Positions 18,480-31,400 are shown, counted from the stretch's first letter. The stretch: DNA of 64,000 bases from Chrysogorgia sp. JL179-B06 (GCA_035772405.1 JAYKKM010000143.1:3165501-3229500), one strand, 5' to 3'. The notes: generated by a model not told the origin, from the letters alone. A program made the numbers and translations.

Positions 18480-19980
18480 AATCAGGTGATATAAAAATTA
18501 TAACCAAATGTTGATTGAATAAAATGCAAATAATCCAGAGAACTTCTGGAAAACTATCAAGAAAGTAACTCCTGAATAAATCGAAAACATCTGAAAATTC
18601 GATCTGTTTAATTAATAAGTGTGACGATGAAATACTTACAAATAAATTGGATATTGCCAATGCTTTCTGTTCGGTTTTTTCCTCAGTTGTCAAGCGCATT
18701 TCTACTATGGTAACATCTCGTTTGGTTCAGTCTGCGAGATCGAATATATATCCTGCAGAGTCCGGTTTTACATACAACAATTGATTTCGCTAAAACCTTG
18801 CATTTGAAACCCGGTAAGATTTCTCACATTATCAATGTGCACTCAGGCGTCATCATTCGACTGAAGCAGCCATAACATATATCTGACTGACATGCAGGTT
18901 ACGTGCAATGTTCGTTGGCTTTAGGAAAGCGTTTGATACAATTGATCATCAGAAATTATTACAAAAACTCCAGCCTTTTGGTATTTGTGAAGACTAAATT
19001 GAAATGGATACATAGAGGATACTACACGGTGGTGCGAAGATATGAATTTTCAGTTCGAGTGGTGAAAACAACATTTTACGAATGAGTAAAATATTGTTTT
19101 TACCAACGAGAAGAAAAAATTCATATATTCAGTTCCATCCACCGTGTAATTTTATTTTTATTATATAGATTCAATGAAAAAGGTGGGAAAATGTTTAATC
19201 ACGTGATCGATATCTTCACTAGTGAGGATATGGAAAATATGTCACTGCATATTTCTTAGTAAAACACTCCCATCTATATATAATAAAACATATATTTCTA
19301 ATCGATATCAAGCTGTGTCATATAATGGCTCACTGTCAGATTTGCAGCCTGTTATATCTGGTGTCCCTGCACAAGGCTCGATACTCGGACCCCTCCTATT
19401 TGTACTTTATACGTACAAATGACCTCCCTATATAGTCATTTCAAGGTGGCAAATGTGTTGTCATATGCGGATGACCCGTCATCTTCTTTGCCGCTTTAAA
19501 CATCTATCTATATAATGATCTTGAATCAACTCGCAATATGGAACTTGATAATCTATCTGAAAGGGCTTCAGACAATTAAATAAGTTATATCCTGCATCCT
19601 AAGAAGATCGAATGTATGCATGTATTTGGGACTCCTCAAAGACTCCTGACAGGACACAGAAATTAAAATTAATGGTGGTAAAATTGATGGACGAGAGATA
19701 AAGCGAGTGGAATGTTATAAATACCTTGGTGTTTATGTTCATCACCATCTCTCTTTTCGTGATCATGCACAATACGTTTGCTAAAGATGTCCGGACAAAT
19801 TGGTGTTTTATAAGAAGAACAAGACCTTAGTTAACAACGTTTGCTGCAGAAAAATGATTCTTCCTCGTTTAGATTACTGCGACATCATCTGGAGAAGCCA
19901 GATTACTTCGCATGAGGAAAATATAGAGAAAATACAATCATCTGCAGCAAAAGTGGTATTGAAGCAAGATAGCAGTGAGG
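18480..19980 (+). pseudogene. Degenerate LINE reverse transcriptase, interrupted by a MITE
   Basis: In order on the plus strand: NAFCSVFSS, FRKAFDTIDHQKLLQKL (about 18915-18985), then after the MITE NRYQAVSYNGSLSDLQPVIS, GVPAQGSILGPLLFVLY (19290-19420). The YADD region (about 19465), KYLGVYVHHHLSF, and a C-terminal LPRLDYCDIIWRS (about 19860) follow. Several stops and frameshifts. Confidence 0.75.
19010..19302. mobile_element. MITE, copy 1 of a family also at 46193-46455
   Basis: Contains CACGGTGGTGCGAAGATATG, an inverted AAAATATTGTTTTTACCA/TGGTGAAAACAACATTTT hairpin and CCACCGTGTAA, followed by GATCGATATCTTCACTAGTG. It splits the LINE RT between the FDTIDH and GVPAQGS blocks, so it inserted later. 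Confidence 0.8.
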
Positions 19981-19984
19981 GACT

Positions 19985-20100
19985 CGTTCTGTTTTTGGTT
20001 GGTCCTTATTTTTTTGGTGCAGGGGTTAGCTACGGTTAGTTAGGATTAATTATAGTTAGCCAATAAGATGGCTTGCTCTTACACCAAACCATTACGTCAT
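19985..20100 (+). repeat. Dispersed repeat piece related to the TTAGGG seed
   Basis: TTCTGTTTTTGGTTGGTCCT, then TTATTTTTTTGG and TAGCTACGGTTAG resemble 15048-15110, which leads into the TTAGGG array. Here the array did not expand. Confidence 0.5.
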
Positions 20101-20139
20101 TATTACCAACCTATAGCTATTAGCAAGATCTCACCATGG

Positions 20140-20705
20140 ATAGTAAATAGACTGGATAGGAAACTGGCTGACGTCAGCGTGGAAACCTAGTTGCAATTCG
20201 TGATGTCACGAAGATGTCACGAATACACAGATTTTACTGAGTTTCTCTTCGACGTCTCCATATTTTCGCATTCATAGTAGCTAAATTGAGATTCCAAAAT
20301 GTTTCATCGTCTTACAAACCTGCCTAAGCCACGACCAAATGATCGAGGTAAATGTTGTTCGTCTTTGTTTCAGCTGTTTTCGTTTTGTGGTGAAGAAACT
20401 GGCGTCGCAAAACTACCGTTGTTTTAGTTGAAATTTGGGACGCGTTTTTCACCGTCTAAAGTTGGATCTTTTCGCCTAAAATGAGTAATGGTAGTCGGAT
20501 ATTCCATCGTAAAGTGGCATTGTGATATTTTTTGGCAGTTTGACTGTAATTTTTAGCTGTATTATCGCTAAACGTTGCGATTTATGGTGTTTTTGTTACG
20601 TCACGATTTGCAACTAGGTTTTCACGCGACCAAACGCCATCAACTGGTGTCTAAACCAATCAGCATGCTGGAAACGTCGCACGTGATCTTAGTTTCCTAG
20701 GACGT
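20140..20705. mobile_element. Foldback element
   Basis: GGAAACCTAGTTGCAATTCG (about 20185) and its near complement CGATTTGCAACTAGGTTTTC (about 20605), with TGACGTCA/ACGTCACG strings around both. Long loop without a coding frame. Confidence 0.55.
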
Positions 20706-20984
20706 TTCTCGCTTATTCGATGCTCGACACCCCTCAATGATTACTTGATTCCTACACCTCTATCGACTATCGTTCTTGCCCTTCGACAGTGCACAATATT
20801 CATAACTTGGTACCCAGACCTGTCTGGTTGAATGTCGAATTGCAAATTATATTATAATATCGAAATTTACCACTGAGACATGCCTAACCTTATTTTATTT
20901 CATCACGTCTTACTTTGATATGAAGGACTCCTCTCGAAAGTCAGCATTTCATTGCTAAAAATCTCGGCAGTTAACCACCTTTTC

Positions 20985-21748
20985 ACTTTACGATTGTTAT
21001 TTCTTCAAAATGATCTCGAAAAACGAGACAAGCATTTTTTGGCGAAAAACTCGGCGTTATCGCGTCACGTGCCCGCCGCTACTCTCACAGATGACGTCAG
21101 AACATGGTAAGAACAAAGTGGCCCATGAGAATCGAGTGAGTCACTCTTACCACGTTCTGACGTCCTCTGTGAATCTATAATTGAACAGACAACGGCAAAA
21201 TGGAATCTATTTGTTTTATACAATAAAAATTGAAAACAAACCATTCAAGAGGCTTATTAGCTCTTTGGCGATTTCTGGGGCATGAAAAAAGATAAAAGCA
21301 GTCGGCTGACGTGATATGGCGTGATCTGACGTGACCGTGCATCTGTCCTCTAATAGATCATGGCCAACAACGCATGCGCATAGTAAACAGGTTATTGAAA
21401 CAACAATTAGTAGAAAGATGATACGTGGACGATCGTCAAGCCCATATCCTCAGAAAAATGAGGATATGGGCTCTAACCATTGATCGTCTCACCGGCAATC
21501 AGGTTACAGGTTCGATTCCTGTACGGGACTCAGAATCATTTTTCTGAGGATATGGGCTTGACGATCGTCCACGTATCGTCTGTCTGCTAATTCACTACAA
21601 CACTGTGTAGATTAACGACTATTAGTAGAAACCAAATAGTCTAATACAAATGCTGCATGTTGATTGATGAGTGACGTTAGGCCGAGTGTTTCGCCAAAAA
21701 ACAATGCTTGTCTCGTTTTTAGAAATAAATTTGACGAAATAACGAACA
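20985..21748. mobile_element. Outer TIR element containing nested insertions
   Basis: AAAACGAGACAAGCATTTTT and GGCGAAAAACTCGGC (about 21012-21055) are inverted at about 21680-21720 (CCGAGTGTTTCGCC, CAATGCTTGTCTCGTTTTT). Inside lie a CAGAACATGG/GTTCTGACGT palindrome (21085-21170) and the tRNA-like foldback (21420-21580). Confidence 0.6.
21420..21580. mobile_element. Foldback with a tRNA-like pol III box in its loop
   Basis: Arms of about 41 bp (GATACGTGGACGATCGTCAA, then GCCCATATCCTCAGAAAAAT) are perfectly inverted at 21538-21580. The loop (21472-21530) contains GGTTCGATTCC, an exact B-box, inside CAGGTTCGATTCCTG. A tRNA-like T arm is thus present, but no complete cloverleaf. Confidence 0.7.
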
Positions 21749-21886
21749 TAAGTTAGTTTCTACTAAAACAATTCAATTATTACCTCTTAGTAATTTATAG
21801 CTCATAATCTAATTGTTAATTAGTAAATTAATCATCATCTATCGCCAATCCGCGATTCTGATTGGTTAATCAATTACTGTCTATCA

Positions 21887-22040
21887 GGCGATATATAGTT
21901 GATGATTGGAAGGCGCTAGTTGATGATTGGAAGGCGCTAGTTGATGATTGGAAGGCGCTAGTTGATGATTGGAAGGCGATAGTTGATGATTGGAAGGCGA
22001 TAGTTGATGATTGGAAGGCGATAGTTGATGATTGGAAGGA
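21887..22040 (+). repeat. 21-bp minisatellite, seven to eight copies
   Basis: Unit TAGTTGATGATTGGAAGGCGC, with GCGC in the first copies and GCGA in the later ones. Being a multiple of three it keeps frames open (VDDWKA repeats), which is not evidence of a gene. Confidence 0.95.
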
Positions 22041-22539
22041 GCTAACGGTAAAACGTCAACAATGGCGTCTTTAGATTTGCCGTGATAGTGGAAATGAGCT
22101 TAGAATTAAGGGTAATTACTGTCCTAGAGAGATAACAAAACACCAAACAAATGGATATCTCAGAGTTACTGGTCAGTCAGAACTCGTTTAAGCTGAGAAA
22201 TTATACTAAAAGGTGATAGTTAACGAGGGCAAAGCCCAATTTAACTATCGCCTCAGAAATTGAGTGTGAATAATATAATTGTTTTAGTAAAAATAACTGA
22301 TGTTCGTTATTTCTTTTATTTTTTTATTATTTTATTTACTATTATTTTTATTTCTTTAAAACAAGACATAAGCATTGTTTTTTTTGCGAAGAAAAAACGT
22401 CACTCGATATTTATCGACAATTATTATCGGCACATAATCACGAATACATTGACTTCGGTGAATAATTGCTATATAGAAAAACAGAAAAATTTCCCACCAT
22501 TCTTAAAGTCAAACGAAAGGTTGCTAAAACGTAAAGTGG

Positions 22540-23195
22540 CTATGCAATGAAACATTCAGTTGTAAAATAACTCTTTTATTTGAAAGAACTCCTGAAACTA
22601 TATAAAGACTAACCATTTACAACTTTTCATATCTCACTTCACTTTTGAGATATTAAGATTTGTTTAATATGTAAACGATCATACTTATGACATCACAATG
22701 CATAATGTGACTTATTCAAAAATTCTGCATATCTTTACCATTGTCACATGGAATCTTTTGATGATTTGCATATTTGATGTCTTTGGATACATCCACGCAC
22801 ATGCACCTGCATTTCAAGTGATTTCATTACATAATCTCAAGAATATATATTAAGCGTTTTCAATAAGTTATTATACATTATGATGTCATAAGTATGATCA
22901 TTTACACATTTAAAGAAATCTTAATACTGTATTTCAAGTGAGATATGAAAAAGTGGGTCGCCACCTACTTGTACTATCAAGTTTTGTGATTGGTTGATTT
23001 AAACAATAAAACAATAGAATCAACCACAAAGAAACCAATGTCCTAACCTAACCACTTTTGTTCCATATAGCCAATCACAAAACCTGTTCATTTTAGGTAC
23101 GTATTTACTGGAAAAAGTTGTTAATGGTTAGTCTGTTCTTTCAAACAAAAGAGTTATTTAACAATTGAATTTTTCATTGCATAAGCACTTTAAAA
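22540..23195. mobile_element. Long foldback element with a nested MITE in its right arm
   Basis: Left arm AATAACTCTTTTATTTGAAA and TAACCATTTACAAC are inverted at 23120-23165. ACTTATGACATCACAATGCA (about 22685) is inverted at 22870-22895. The insert 22954-23111 is a separate repeat with a second copy at 25829-25987. Confidence 0.7.
22954..23111. mobile_element. 158-bp MITE, copy 1
   Basis: CAAGTTTTGTGATTGGTT near the left and AGCCAATCACAAAACCTG near the right are inverted. Almost identical to 25829-25987 (CGCCACCTAC...GGTACGTATTTACTGG). Confidence 0.85.
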
Positions 23196-24059
23196 GTTTA
23201 GAAATGTCCAAAATTTCCGCGGCGATTTCTCGTTTTCGTAAACTTTTTCTGAAACACGGAAAATGTTTTATATTTCTTAAAGTGGTACTGCGATTAAAAT
23301 TGTGCGTTTTGAAAAATTAAATTTGCCACTTGAAATATATCTATATTATTTAAATGTTCTAAATTCGAAAACATTTTGGAAATTGAATGAAGTATAATGC
23401 GGAGAAATTTTCATGAGACAAGACTACAAAATTGTCCGTTGTCGCTTTATCGGCCCGCAAATTATAACCAGCGGTCTGATTTCGTGACGTGTATTGATTG
23501 GAGACGTAACTAGCTGGGCGTACAAAGAATTTCAAAAATATTGTGCTGCCAATTCGAATTGGGAAAATCTTTTGAGTATATAAGTACCCGATACTTATAA
23601 TTGGAAAGTTACAACTCTTTTCAAGTTTTGACGTGTTTTCATCGCAGTATTGCTGAGCGCAAAAGACGCCACCTTTTTCAGCACATGATCAATGTAGTAA
23701 ACCCGTATTATAATATAATTGTAGAATTATTGTTGAAATAAATACATCAAAAACGCCTTTTTAAAAACCCTTTTATTTCAAATTCTGTTGTTGTGTGTGC
23801 TACAAACTTGCGCCAGGCAAATTTAAATCTCCGCACAACAAACAACTTATAATCAGATGAGGCAGTTAAACGAACACACACCTGGAGTGTTCTGGTCACA
23901 GTTTAACTCTGCCGGGGGGAGACTTACTTAATTACCAAGGAATACATCACTAACAACATTGTAAACGTTACACAATTTTGGTTTAACACCGAATTAGATT
24001 CTAAGAGTTACTACAATAAGTTAACCTCTGAAGGAATACAAGTGGTTAGTATTTATATG
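23196..24059. other. Non-coding; possible degenerate element at 23276-23757
   Basis: AAAGTGGTACTGCGATTAAA at 23279 resembles the ends of the elements at 38681 and 40137 (AAAGTGCCACTACGATCAAA). No gene recognised. Confidence 0.4.
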
Positions 24060-24079
24060 AATTATTTATTATATATATA

Positions 24080-24160
<81 letters not shown>
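24060..24160. repeat. (TA)n microsatellite
   Basis: Nearly pure alternating TA over about 95 bp, followed by ATGAATATATGAATA imperfect repeats. Confidence 0.97.
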
Positions 24161-24865
24161 TATATGAATATATGAATAAATAATATATAACAGTATATAT
24201 ATATATTTATTATATAGCTACTAGTAGGATATGAGCTATCTCGCAATTTGATTGGCTCTACTACTAGGTTACACCTCATATCCTAGCAGTAGAGAAAAAA
24301 ACAAGATGGCGGCATGTTTTTTAGGCCGAAAAAAGCTGAAATCGAACTGACTACGTGTTTGGCAATATAATAAAACAATTATACCATTCGCTCTCGTGCG
24401 AAGCGCCTCGTCAGCCATGAGCTCATATGTGACTCAAGCTGATGGTATAATTGTTAAATATATAAATATATACACTGTTATATTCGACTACACTATTACT
24501 AATAAGTTACAATATTTTGAGGATAAAAGCGAATACAACCAATTCCCAGCATTAAAGTGAAAAGGTGACAAAGAGCTAACTTATTGTCAATCCATTCATA
24601 GAAATATTTACAATGATATGGTTTGATTGGAAATTGGGAGTTGTCATGGAGACGTGACTATGAAGAACGATGTCTAACAACAACGCCACATTATACACAG
24701 AACTACAGTACAGCTAATGAAGATTTGAAGATGGCGCCTAAATGGATACGAAATAAGACGCTATTCTAAATCATTAAGGCCTACAGAAACTCTAATCCTT
24801 ATGTAGGCAGCCATCTTGAAACCTCCGCCTTAATCTTACTTAGTTTTTGCCACAATATTTATACG

Positions 24866-25018
24866 TGTGATGTCACACCGTGTCCCCAACCTTCAAGCGA
24901 TGTCACACCGTGTCCACAACCTTCAAGCGATGTCACACCGTGTCCCCAACCTTCAAGCGATGTCACACCGTGTCCCCAACCTTCAAGCGATGTCACACCG
25001 TGTCCCCAACCTTCAAGC
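24866..25018 (+). repeat. 30-bp minisatellite, five copies
   Basis: Unit GATGTCACACCGTGTCCCCA + ACCTTCAAGC, five tandem copies, one with CCACAAC instead of CCCCAAC. Frame-preserving length explains overlapping ORFs. Confidence 0.95.
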
Positions 25019-25068
25019 GCTACTGCGACGAAAAAATCGTTTATCCAATTTTAATTTTACATAAAAAT

Positions 25069-25500
25069 AAGGGCCGGTCATTATTTATGGTCGGGGCCGA
25101 AGAGAAAATGATTGGGTAACTGAAAATTCTAAGACCTAGATGGTTGTGGGGAAAAAATCACTTCTCTGGGTAGTAAATGACTATTTACATATTTAAAATG
25201 TTGTTATCATCATCAGTTCTCCTTAGTCATCATTGCACATTATATTCCTCTCCTTGTTTTCCTTGGATTCCTGCTCTGTTGTATAGGGAGATCAGGTTTG
25301 TTATTAAAACTTGTATCGACGATATGCTGGGAATTGGGCTTTATCTAACTTTTTTCTTCTTGGGTTGGGTAAAAGATTTTTATTACCCATAAATGGTTGG
25401 GTTGGATAAATTTCTGATCTTAATTTGGTTGGTAAACATTGTTTTAGGACCAAATCTATTTCTCTTCGGCCCTCACCCTGACCATAAATAATGGTCCCTA
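25069..25500. mobile_element. TIR element, about 430 bp
   Basis: GGGCCGGTCATTATTTATGG at the left and CCATAAATAATGGTCCC at the right, with inverted GGCCGAAGAGA / TCTCTTCGGCC just inside. No transposase. Confidence 0.7.
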
Positions 25501-25828
25501 ACACATTCAAAATGATCAAGTATGACGTTAGTCTCTCATTTTGCTCCAGAGATATTCAGGTTTTTAAAACATGCAAATAAAACCTCATGACGTCATTTGC
25601 TCACATAGGATACACAGAATTCACAAAATGAGGAAGATCTCCGCAAATAATTTGGAAGATTGGATTGAAACTTTCCCCAATTTGCTGTTGTCATGGAAAT
25701 GCTTGGTTTCAGACGCATGTTAACTAAAAAGAATAACATTCTAAATTTCTATCTTGTAAGAAATACATCTCTGGGAATCTTAGTACTTATACACTGTAGT
25801 AAAGGTTGTTAATTCCTTGATAAGCTGA

Positions 25829-25987
25829 GACGGGCGCCACCTACCTATACTATCAAGTTTTGTGATTGGTTGATTAAAACAATGAAACAATAGAATCAAC
25901 CACAAAGAAACCAATGTCCTAACCCGAACCACTTTGTTCCATATAGCCAATCACAAAACCTGTTCATTTTAGGTACGTATTTACTGG
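25829..25987. mobile_element. 158-bp MITE, copy 2
   Basis: Almost identical to 22954-23111 from CGCCACCTAC to GGTACGTATTTACTGG. Confidence 0.85.
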
Positions 25988-26156
25988 CCGAGACCAATTC
26001 ATTTCCATGGCAACAGCGTGTTATTTTCTAAATGTTATGTAGTCTGTCTGAAAAATGGAATATCTCTGGAACAAAATGAGCATGCTTTCTTATTTTGAAA
26101 GTATTTTAAAAATAATATTAAAATTAGATAGACGAGTTCGTCGCAGTAGTTTTAAT

Positions 26157-26513
26157 AGGACTTTAAGATCTACGACGCGGTAACCTCGACAACGCGACCT
26201 TCAAAACAAAATAATTATTCATGCGAAACAAAGAGAATGAATAATTTGTAGTCCCAAGAGTATTCTCAAGAACCTTCCTCGTTCTAACGCAACTCTGAAC
26301 ATTTTCACGTCTTCTGGACGACGTGAACTCGCTGAGAGCTGTTGCTTAATGTTGACTTCAGCTCAAACAGTACAATAGTTTTAGCGGAACTGGAGGGTTT
26401 TGAAGGTCATAAAACAATGATGGCTTCTTTTAAAATGCTTAAATTCACATTGCTTGATAACGTTTAGAGGGCAGCGTCGTCGAGGTTGCCGTGTCGTAGA
26501 TCTTAAAGTTCCT
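26157..26513. mobile_element. MITE with ~36-bp TIRs
   Basis: AGGACTTTAAGATCTACGAC at the left and GTCGTAGATCTTAAAGTTCC-type complement at the right. A related, diverged copy lies at about 53150-53480 (GAACGTCGTCGCCGTCC; CTTGGGAATAAAAATTATTC). Confidence 0.75.
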
Positions 26514-26629
26514 AATCCTTTGTCAAATATGACGTCTTTTACAATCATCACAAATGCCTCACTGGCATTCAACTTCCTCTTAGTGTGTTAAAGTACATAA
26601 AAAGACAGGTTTTTGTTGTCTGTGTAACG

Positions 26630-27310
26630 GACGTTTCGGAGATATCTCTCTGCAAACATTGTCATAAAGTGTTATTTTGAATTCTCTGTGAGAATTACCT
26701 GGTAACTACCTTACGTGACGTAACTTAAGGGACAGAATATTCGCTCATGTATTCTGTTGTGTAGTTATCATCAAAGCGAGCAACATGCCAGATAGATGGG
26801 TTGTGTTTTCAAATGAATCAGATTTATAAAACAGAATTTTACTTCATGTGTCACCTGTGACGTATATTAAGGATAAGTACGTCACAAGTGGGCCGTCCCA
26901 GGCCTTTTTTAATGCGATTTGTTTTTGCAAATAGGAATGTGTAAAGGTGCCGTCAAGTCCGTTCTGCGCATGTGTGATATTTCAAACGTGGGGGACTCTA
27001 TATGTCAACAAACTTTAACGGAATAGATTTGCGACAGTTCGAAAGCGAGTATTCGTCAAAGGTGGCGAAGGCGCGAATGATAGTTTGATATATTATCCAC
27101 ATTTAGGAACAGAACAGCTTGGGAAAGCTCAAGCGTGGAAAACAAACCCGCAATACTTCATGTTCAATGTTTATATAATGCAATGTAAACAAACATGTAA
27201 ACAGAAAAGTGGACATGCGCAGAACGGACTGGACGGCACCTTTAAAGAGAGATATCTCAGAAACGAATGGACCACATCGAAAACTGTAAACGACCTTATT
27301 AGCTATTTTT
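26630..27310. mobile_element. Nested pair of TIR elements
   Basis: Inner element 26943-27245: AAGGTGCCGTCAAGTCCGTT inverted as AACGGACTGGACGGCACCTT. Outer sequence GGAGATATCTCTCTGCAAAC (about 26638) is partly inverted after it (AGAGAGATATCTCAGAAACG, 27246). Confidence 0.65.
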
Positions 27311-27374
27311 GAATCCTTTATACAGAAAAGGCTTCAAGGTACTTTAAAGTTCAATCATAAAAACATTACCGCCA

Positions 27375-27841
27375 GCTTAGGCTACTCCAAATTAGACTTT
27401 AGTTTCCCGTCCACTCCTTTCAGAGAATTGTGCGCGGGCGGGCGGTCATTAACATTATCCATTATGGTTAATATTAATGAACATATACCCTAAATCTTCT
27501 GTTCCATTTTTCAATCTATCCATGCAGTCAATTTTCTATTTATAACGAAGAAAATGCCTAATGACAGTCGAAGACATTGCCGAATTTCCGCGGCAATCAA
27601 TGTGCGTCGTCATACATTATCAACCATGATATTTTGTATTTGTATGTTAACTTTTAGTTGATATATAATCGCTTCAACGGTAGATTGTTCGGAAACAGTG
27701 GATTTTTGTTATTCTTGATGGCAAATAATGAAAAGGGCAAATAATGAAAACAAGAGCAGAATAATGGACAAATCACGTGACCAGTTCCAGGAGACGCGGG
27801 CGGTGGACGGGAAAGCAATGTTTTGGAGTGGCCTTAACTAT
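27375..27841. mobile_element. TIR element, about 465 bp
   Basis: TTAGGCTACTCCAAATTAGA, TTTCCCGTCCA, CGCGGGCGG near the left and CGCGGGCGGTGGACGGGAAA, TTTTGGAGTGGCCTTAA at the right. No coding frame. Confidence 0.65.
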
Positions 27842-28160
27842 AAATTTGATTTTCCTCTCTGCATATGACCCCTTAGACCGTAAAGTGTTGGGGGCTTGAA
27901 GAATCTTGTGAAAAACTTCAAATTAAAAAGCGTTCTAGAATGGTAACAAGCTCGTTACTTCCTTACAATATATCCTCATATAACTGAGGAAATACGTCAA
28001 CTCTACTCCAAGATACATCGTCCTCCTTACTTGAAGCTCTAATTCCATTTCCCCAAGAGTTCTTAGTAAATTTCTTTCCATCTTTATGGGATAGATTGAT
28101 TAGTAGGTTTTAGAACGATCTATCCATTTTCATGGTAGCCACAGCAACATATCAAGCACA

Positions 28161-28440
28161 TCAATGGCGTTTCATGTGAAGTGAAAGATGATCTGATCTT
28201 GAAAAAGATCTTTCACAATGAGCACATTTGAAAGGTTTAGCTCCTGTGTGCTTTCGAAAATGTCTGGTAAGTTCATCCGACCGGGCAAAGCGCCACGTAC
28301 AACCTTCCCATGTACATTTATACGGTTTCTCACCCGTGTGAGTTCGCCGGTGGGCTTTTAGATGGGAGCTTTTCGTGTAAACTTTACTGCAGCCGGCAAA
28401 GTCACACTTGTGTATTCTTTTTCGGGTTTTATCGTTCGAA
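28161..28440 (-). CDS. Last exon of the Krüppel-like factor: three C2H2 zinc fingers
   Basis: Encodes the KLF DNA-binding domain to its end. Finger 1 has [20 protein letters not shown], finger 2 [19 protein letters not shown] and finger 3 [20 protein letters not shown], joined by TGEKPYKC and TGAKPFKC linkers; stop right after MKRH. The recognition residues predict binding to CACCC/GC boxes (family knowledge). Finger wording is between the KLF3/8/12 and KLF5/6/7 groups, so no paralogue name is given. Acceptor CTATTCCTAG ends at 28441, phase 2. Confidence 0.93.
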
Positions 28441-31400
28441 CTAGGAATAGAATAATAATTTAGATAACTAGTCAGAATGGAGTTGAGTGTACTACACAAC
28501 ACAAAACAAACAAATAAACAAAACTAACGGCAGGGATTACCCACAGAGCATAGCTCCAATAACGGGATCCCAGCACACAAAGATAACAGAAACAAAATAC
28601 ACATGGATAAAAAGATATGACTATAGTTATGATATGGAGTCCAAAGAACGTGGCAAATGACATTTTATACAAACAGTTTTAAATGTTTGAGGAATGTCAG
28701 GGTCATACACAGACCTTGTAAAGTCAATATAATAGTTGCGGAGATTCTGTTTGAAGATAGTTAAAGATTTGGCATTTCTAATAAAAACAGGTCGTGTGTT
28801 CCAGGTTCTAGAAGCTCTGATGTAGAAACTGTTTTGTAAAGTTACTGTGTTACATCTCATTTCATTAAGAAGGAAGCCCGCTTTGTCGTTTGACCTTCTA
28901 GTTACTCGGACTGCTACCCTAATTTTGATGTTGCCGTCTGAGTCATTTTGGACACATTTGTATTGGTAAACCAGGTCGAGATATTCGTGCCAGTAAGTTA
29001 CAGGAATAATATCGAGTGAACAACGTCGTTTGGAATAAGAGATGTCCGTTCTAAAGGGCAGTGACAAAATGAATTTGGTTGCGCGACGCTGTACACGTTC
29101 AAGCGACTGGATACTAGCAATAGTCTGTGGCGCCCAAACCTGGCTACAGTAAGCGAATTTGCTTCTGACGAGGATTAAGATATACAACGCCTTTCGCACT
29201 CGCTGACTAGTGATGTCATAAGTCGATCTTCGGATAAAGCCAAGAATTTTGTTTGCCTTGGCAGACACCTCTTGGACTTGACGGTTCCATTTAAGGTCCT
29301 TGGTGACAATAATTCCAAGATCCTTCTGATAATCAACAATCTTTATAGGAACACCAAGCAACGTGTAAGGGTAGGTCACAGGTTGGAAATTTCTTGTAAT
29401 GGTAATAATTCCACATTTGGACTGATTAAGATCCATATACCACACCATATACCACTCCTTTTCTATAGAGTTGGTATTTTTCGTGTTGTTTTATAAACAC
29501 TTCATGTCTTGCTCATTCACTTTAGCAAAACGTTCGGATATTTTGTTTTCTCATCTGAAAGCATGCTAGTATAAGAAGATTTGCATGTCTATATTATAAC
29601 AGGTATATTGTGGCAGCGTTCTCCGTTAGCTCAATCGATTATAGAACGCTGGTGAATAGATTCCCAAGGTCGCGGGTTCAATTCGCAGCCAATTCGCAGC
29701 CGAATTGGGGTTGCATAAAACACATAAGAGTGTGACAATCTACATGAGGTGAGTTTTAGAGACCATATGTTGTTACCGTATTTCATTAATAAACTACTAG
29801 CCTCTAATAAACGCCTCCCTCTAATAAACTCCTCCCTCTAATAAACGCCTCCCTCTAATAAACTCCTCCCTCTAATAAACGCCTCCCTCCAATAAACGCC
29901 TCCCTCTAATAAACTCCTCCCTCCAATAAACGCCTCCCTCCAATAAACTCCTCCCTCTAATAAACTCCCTCCAATAACTCCTCCAATAAACTCCTCCCTC
30001 CAATAAACTCACTCCAATAAACCTCCAATAAACTCCTCCCTCCAATAAACTCCTCCCTCCAATAAACGCCTCCCTCCAAAACTCCTCCCTCTAAACTCCT
30101 CCCTCCAATAAACTCCCCTCAATAAACTCCTCCCTCTAAAACTCCTCCCTCCAATAAACTCCTCCCTCTAATAAACGCCTCCTCTAATAAACTCCTCCCT
30201 CCAATAAACTCCTCCCTCTAATAAACTCCTCCCTCTAATAAACTCCTCCCTCTAATAAAACCTCCCTCCAATAAACGCCTCCCTCTAATAAACTCCCTCC
30301 AATAAACTCCTCCCTCTAATAAACTCCTCCCTCCAAAACTCCTCCCTCTAATAAACTCCCTCCAATAAACTCCTCCCTCTAAAACTCCTCCCTCCAATAA
30401 ACTCCCTCTAATAAACTCCTCCCTCCAATAAACTCCTCCCTCTAATAAACTCCTCCTCCAATAAACTCCTCCCTCTAATAAACTCCTCCCTCCAATAAAC
30501 TCCTCCCTCTAATAAACTCCTCCCTCAATAAACTCCTCCCTCTAATAAACCCTCCCTCCAATAAACTCCTCCCTCTAATAAACTCCTCCCTCCAATAAAC
30601 TCCTCCCTCTAATAAACTCCTCCCTCCAATAAACTCCTCCCTCTCAATAAACTCCTCCCTCTAATAAACTCCTCCTCCAATAAAACCCTCCCTCTAATAA
30701 ACTCCTCCAATAAACGTCAATCCCTCTAATAAACTCCCTCCAATAAACTCCTCCCTCCATAAACTCCTCCCTCTAATAAACTCCTCCCTCCAATAAACTC
30801 CTAAACTCCTCCCTCCAATAAACTCCCTCCAATAAACTCCTCCCTCTAATAAACTCCTCCCTCCAATAAACTCCTCCCTCCAATAAACTCCTCCTCCTCC
30901 AATAAACTCCTCCCTCCAATAAACTCTCCCTCCAATAAACTCCTCCCTCCAATAAACCCCCTCCCTCCAATAAAACTCCTCCCTCCAATAAACTCCTCCC
31001 TCTAATAAACTCCTCCCTCCAATAAACTCCTCCCTCCAATAAACTCCTCCCTCTAATAAACTCCTCCCTCCAATAAACTCCCTCCCAATAAACTCCTCCC
31101 TCCAATAAACTCCCTCCAATAAACTCCTCCCTCCAATAAACTCCCTCTAATAAACGCCTCCCTCCAATAAACTCCTCCCTCCAATAAACTCCTCCCTCCA
31201 ATAAACTCCTCCCTCCAATAAACTCCTCCCTCCAATAAACTCCTCCCTCCAATAAACTCCTCCCTCTAATAAAACTCCTCCCTCCAATAAACTCCTCCCT
31301 CCAATAAACTCCTCCCTCCAATAAACTCCTCCCTCCAATAAACTCCTCCCTCCAATAAACTCCTCCCTCCAATAAACTCCTCCCTCTAATAAACTCCTCC

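Noticed and set aside
21862..22074. VDDWKA-repeat ORF
   Set aside because: Frame stays open only because the 21-bp unit is a multiple of three.
24867..25119. Overlapping ORFs over the 30-bp repeat
   Set aside because: Unit divisible by three keeps two frames open; no protein features.
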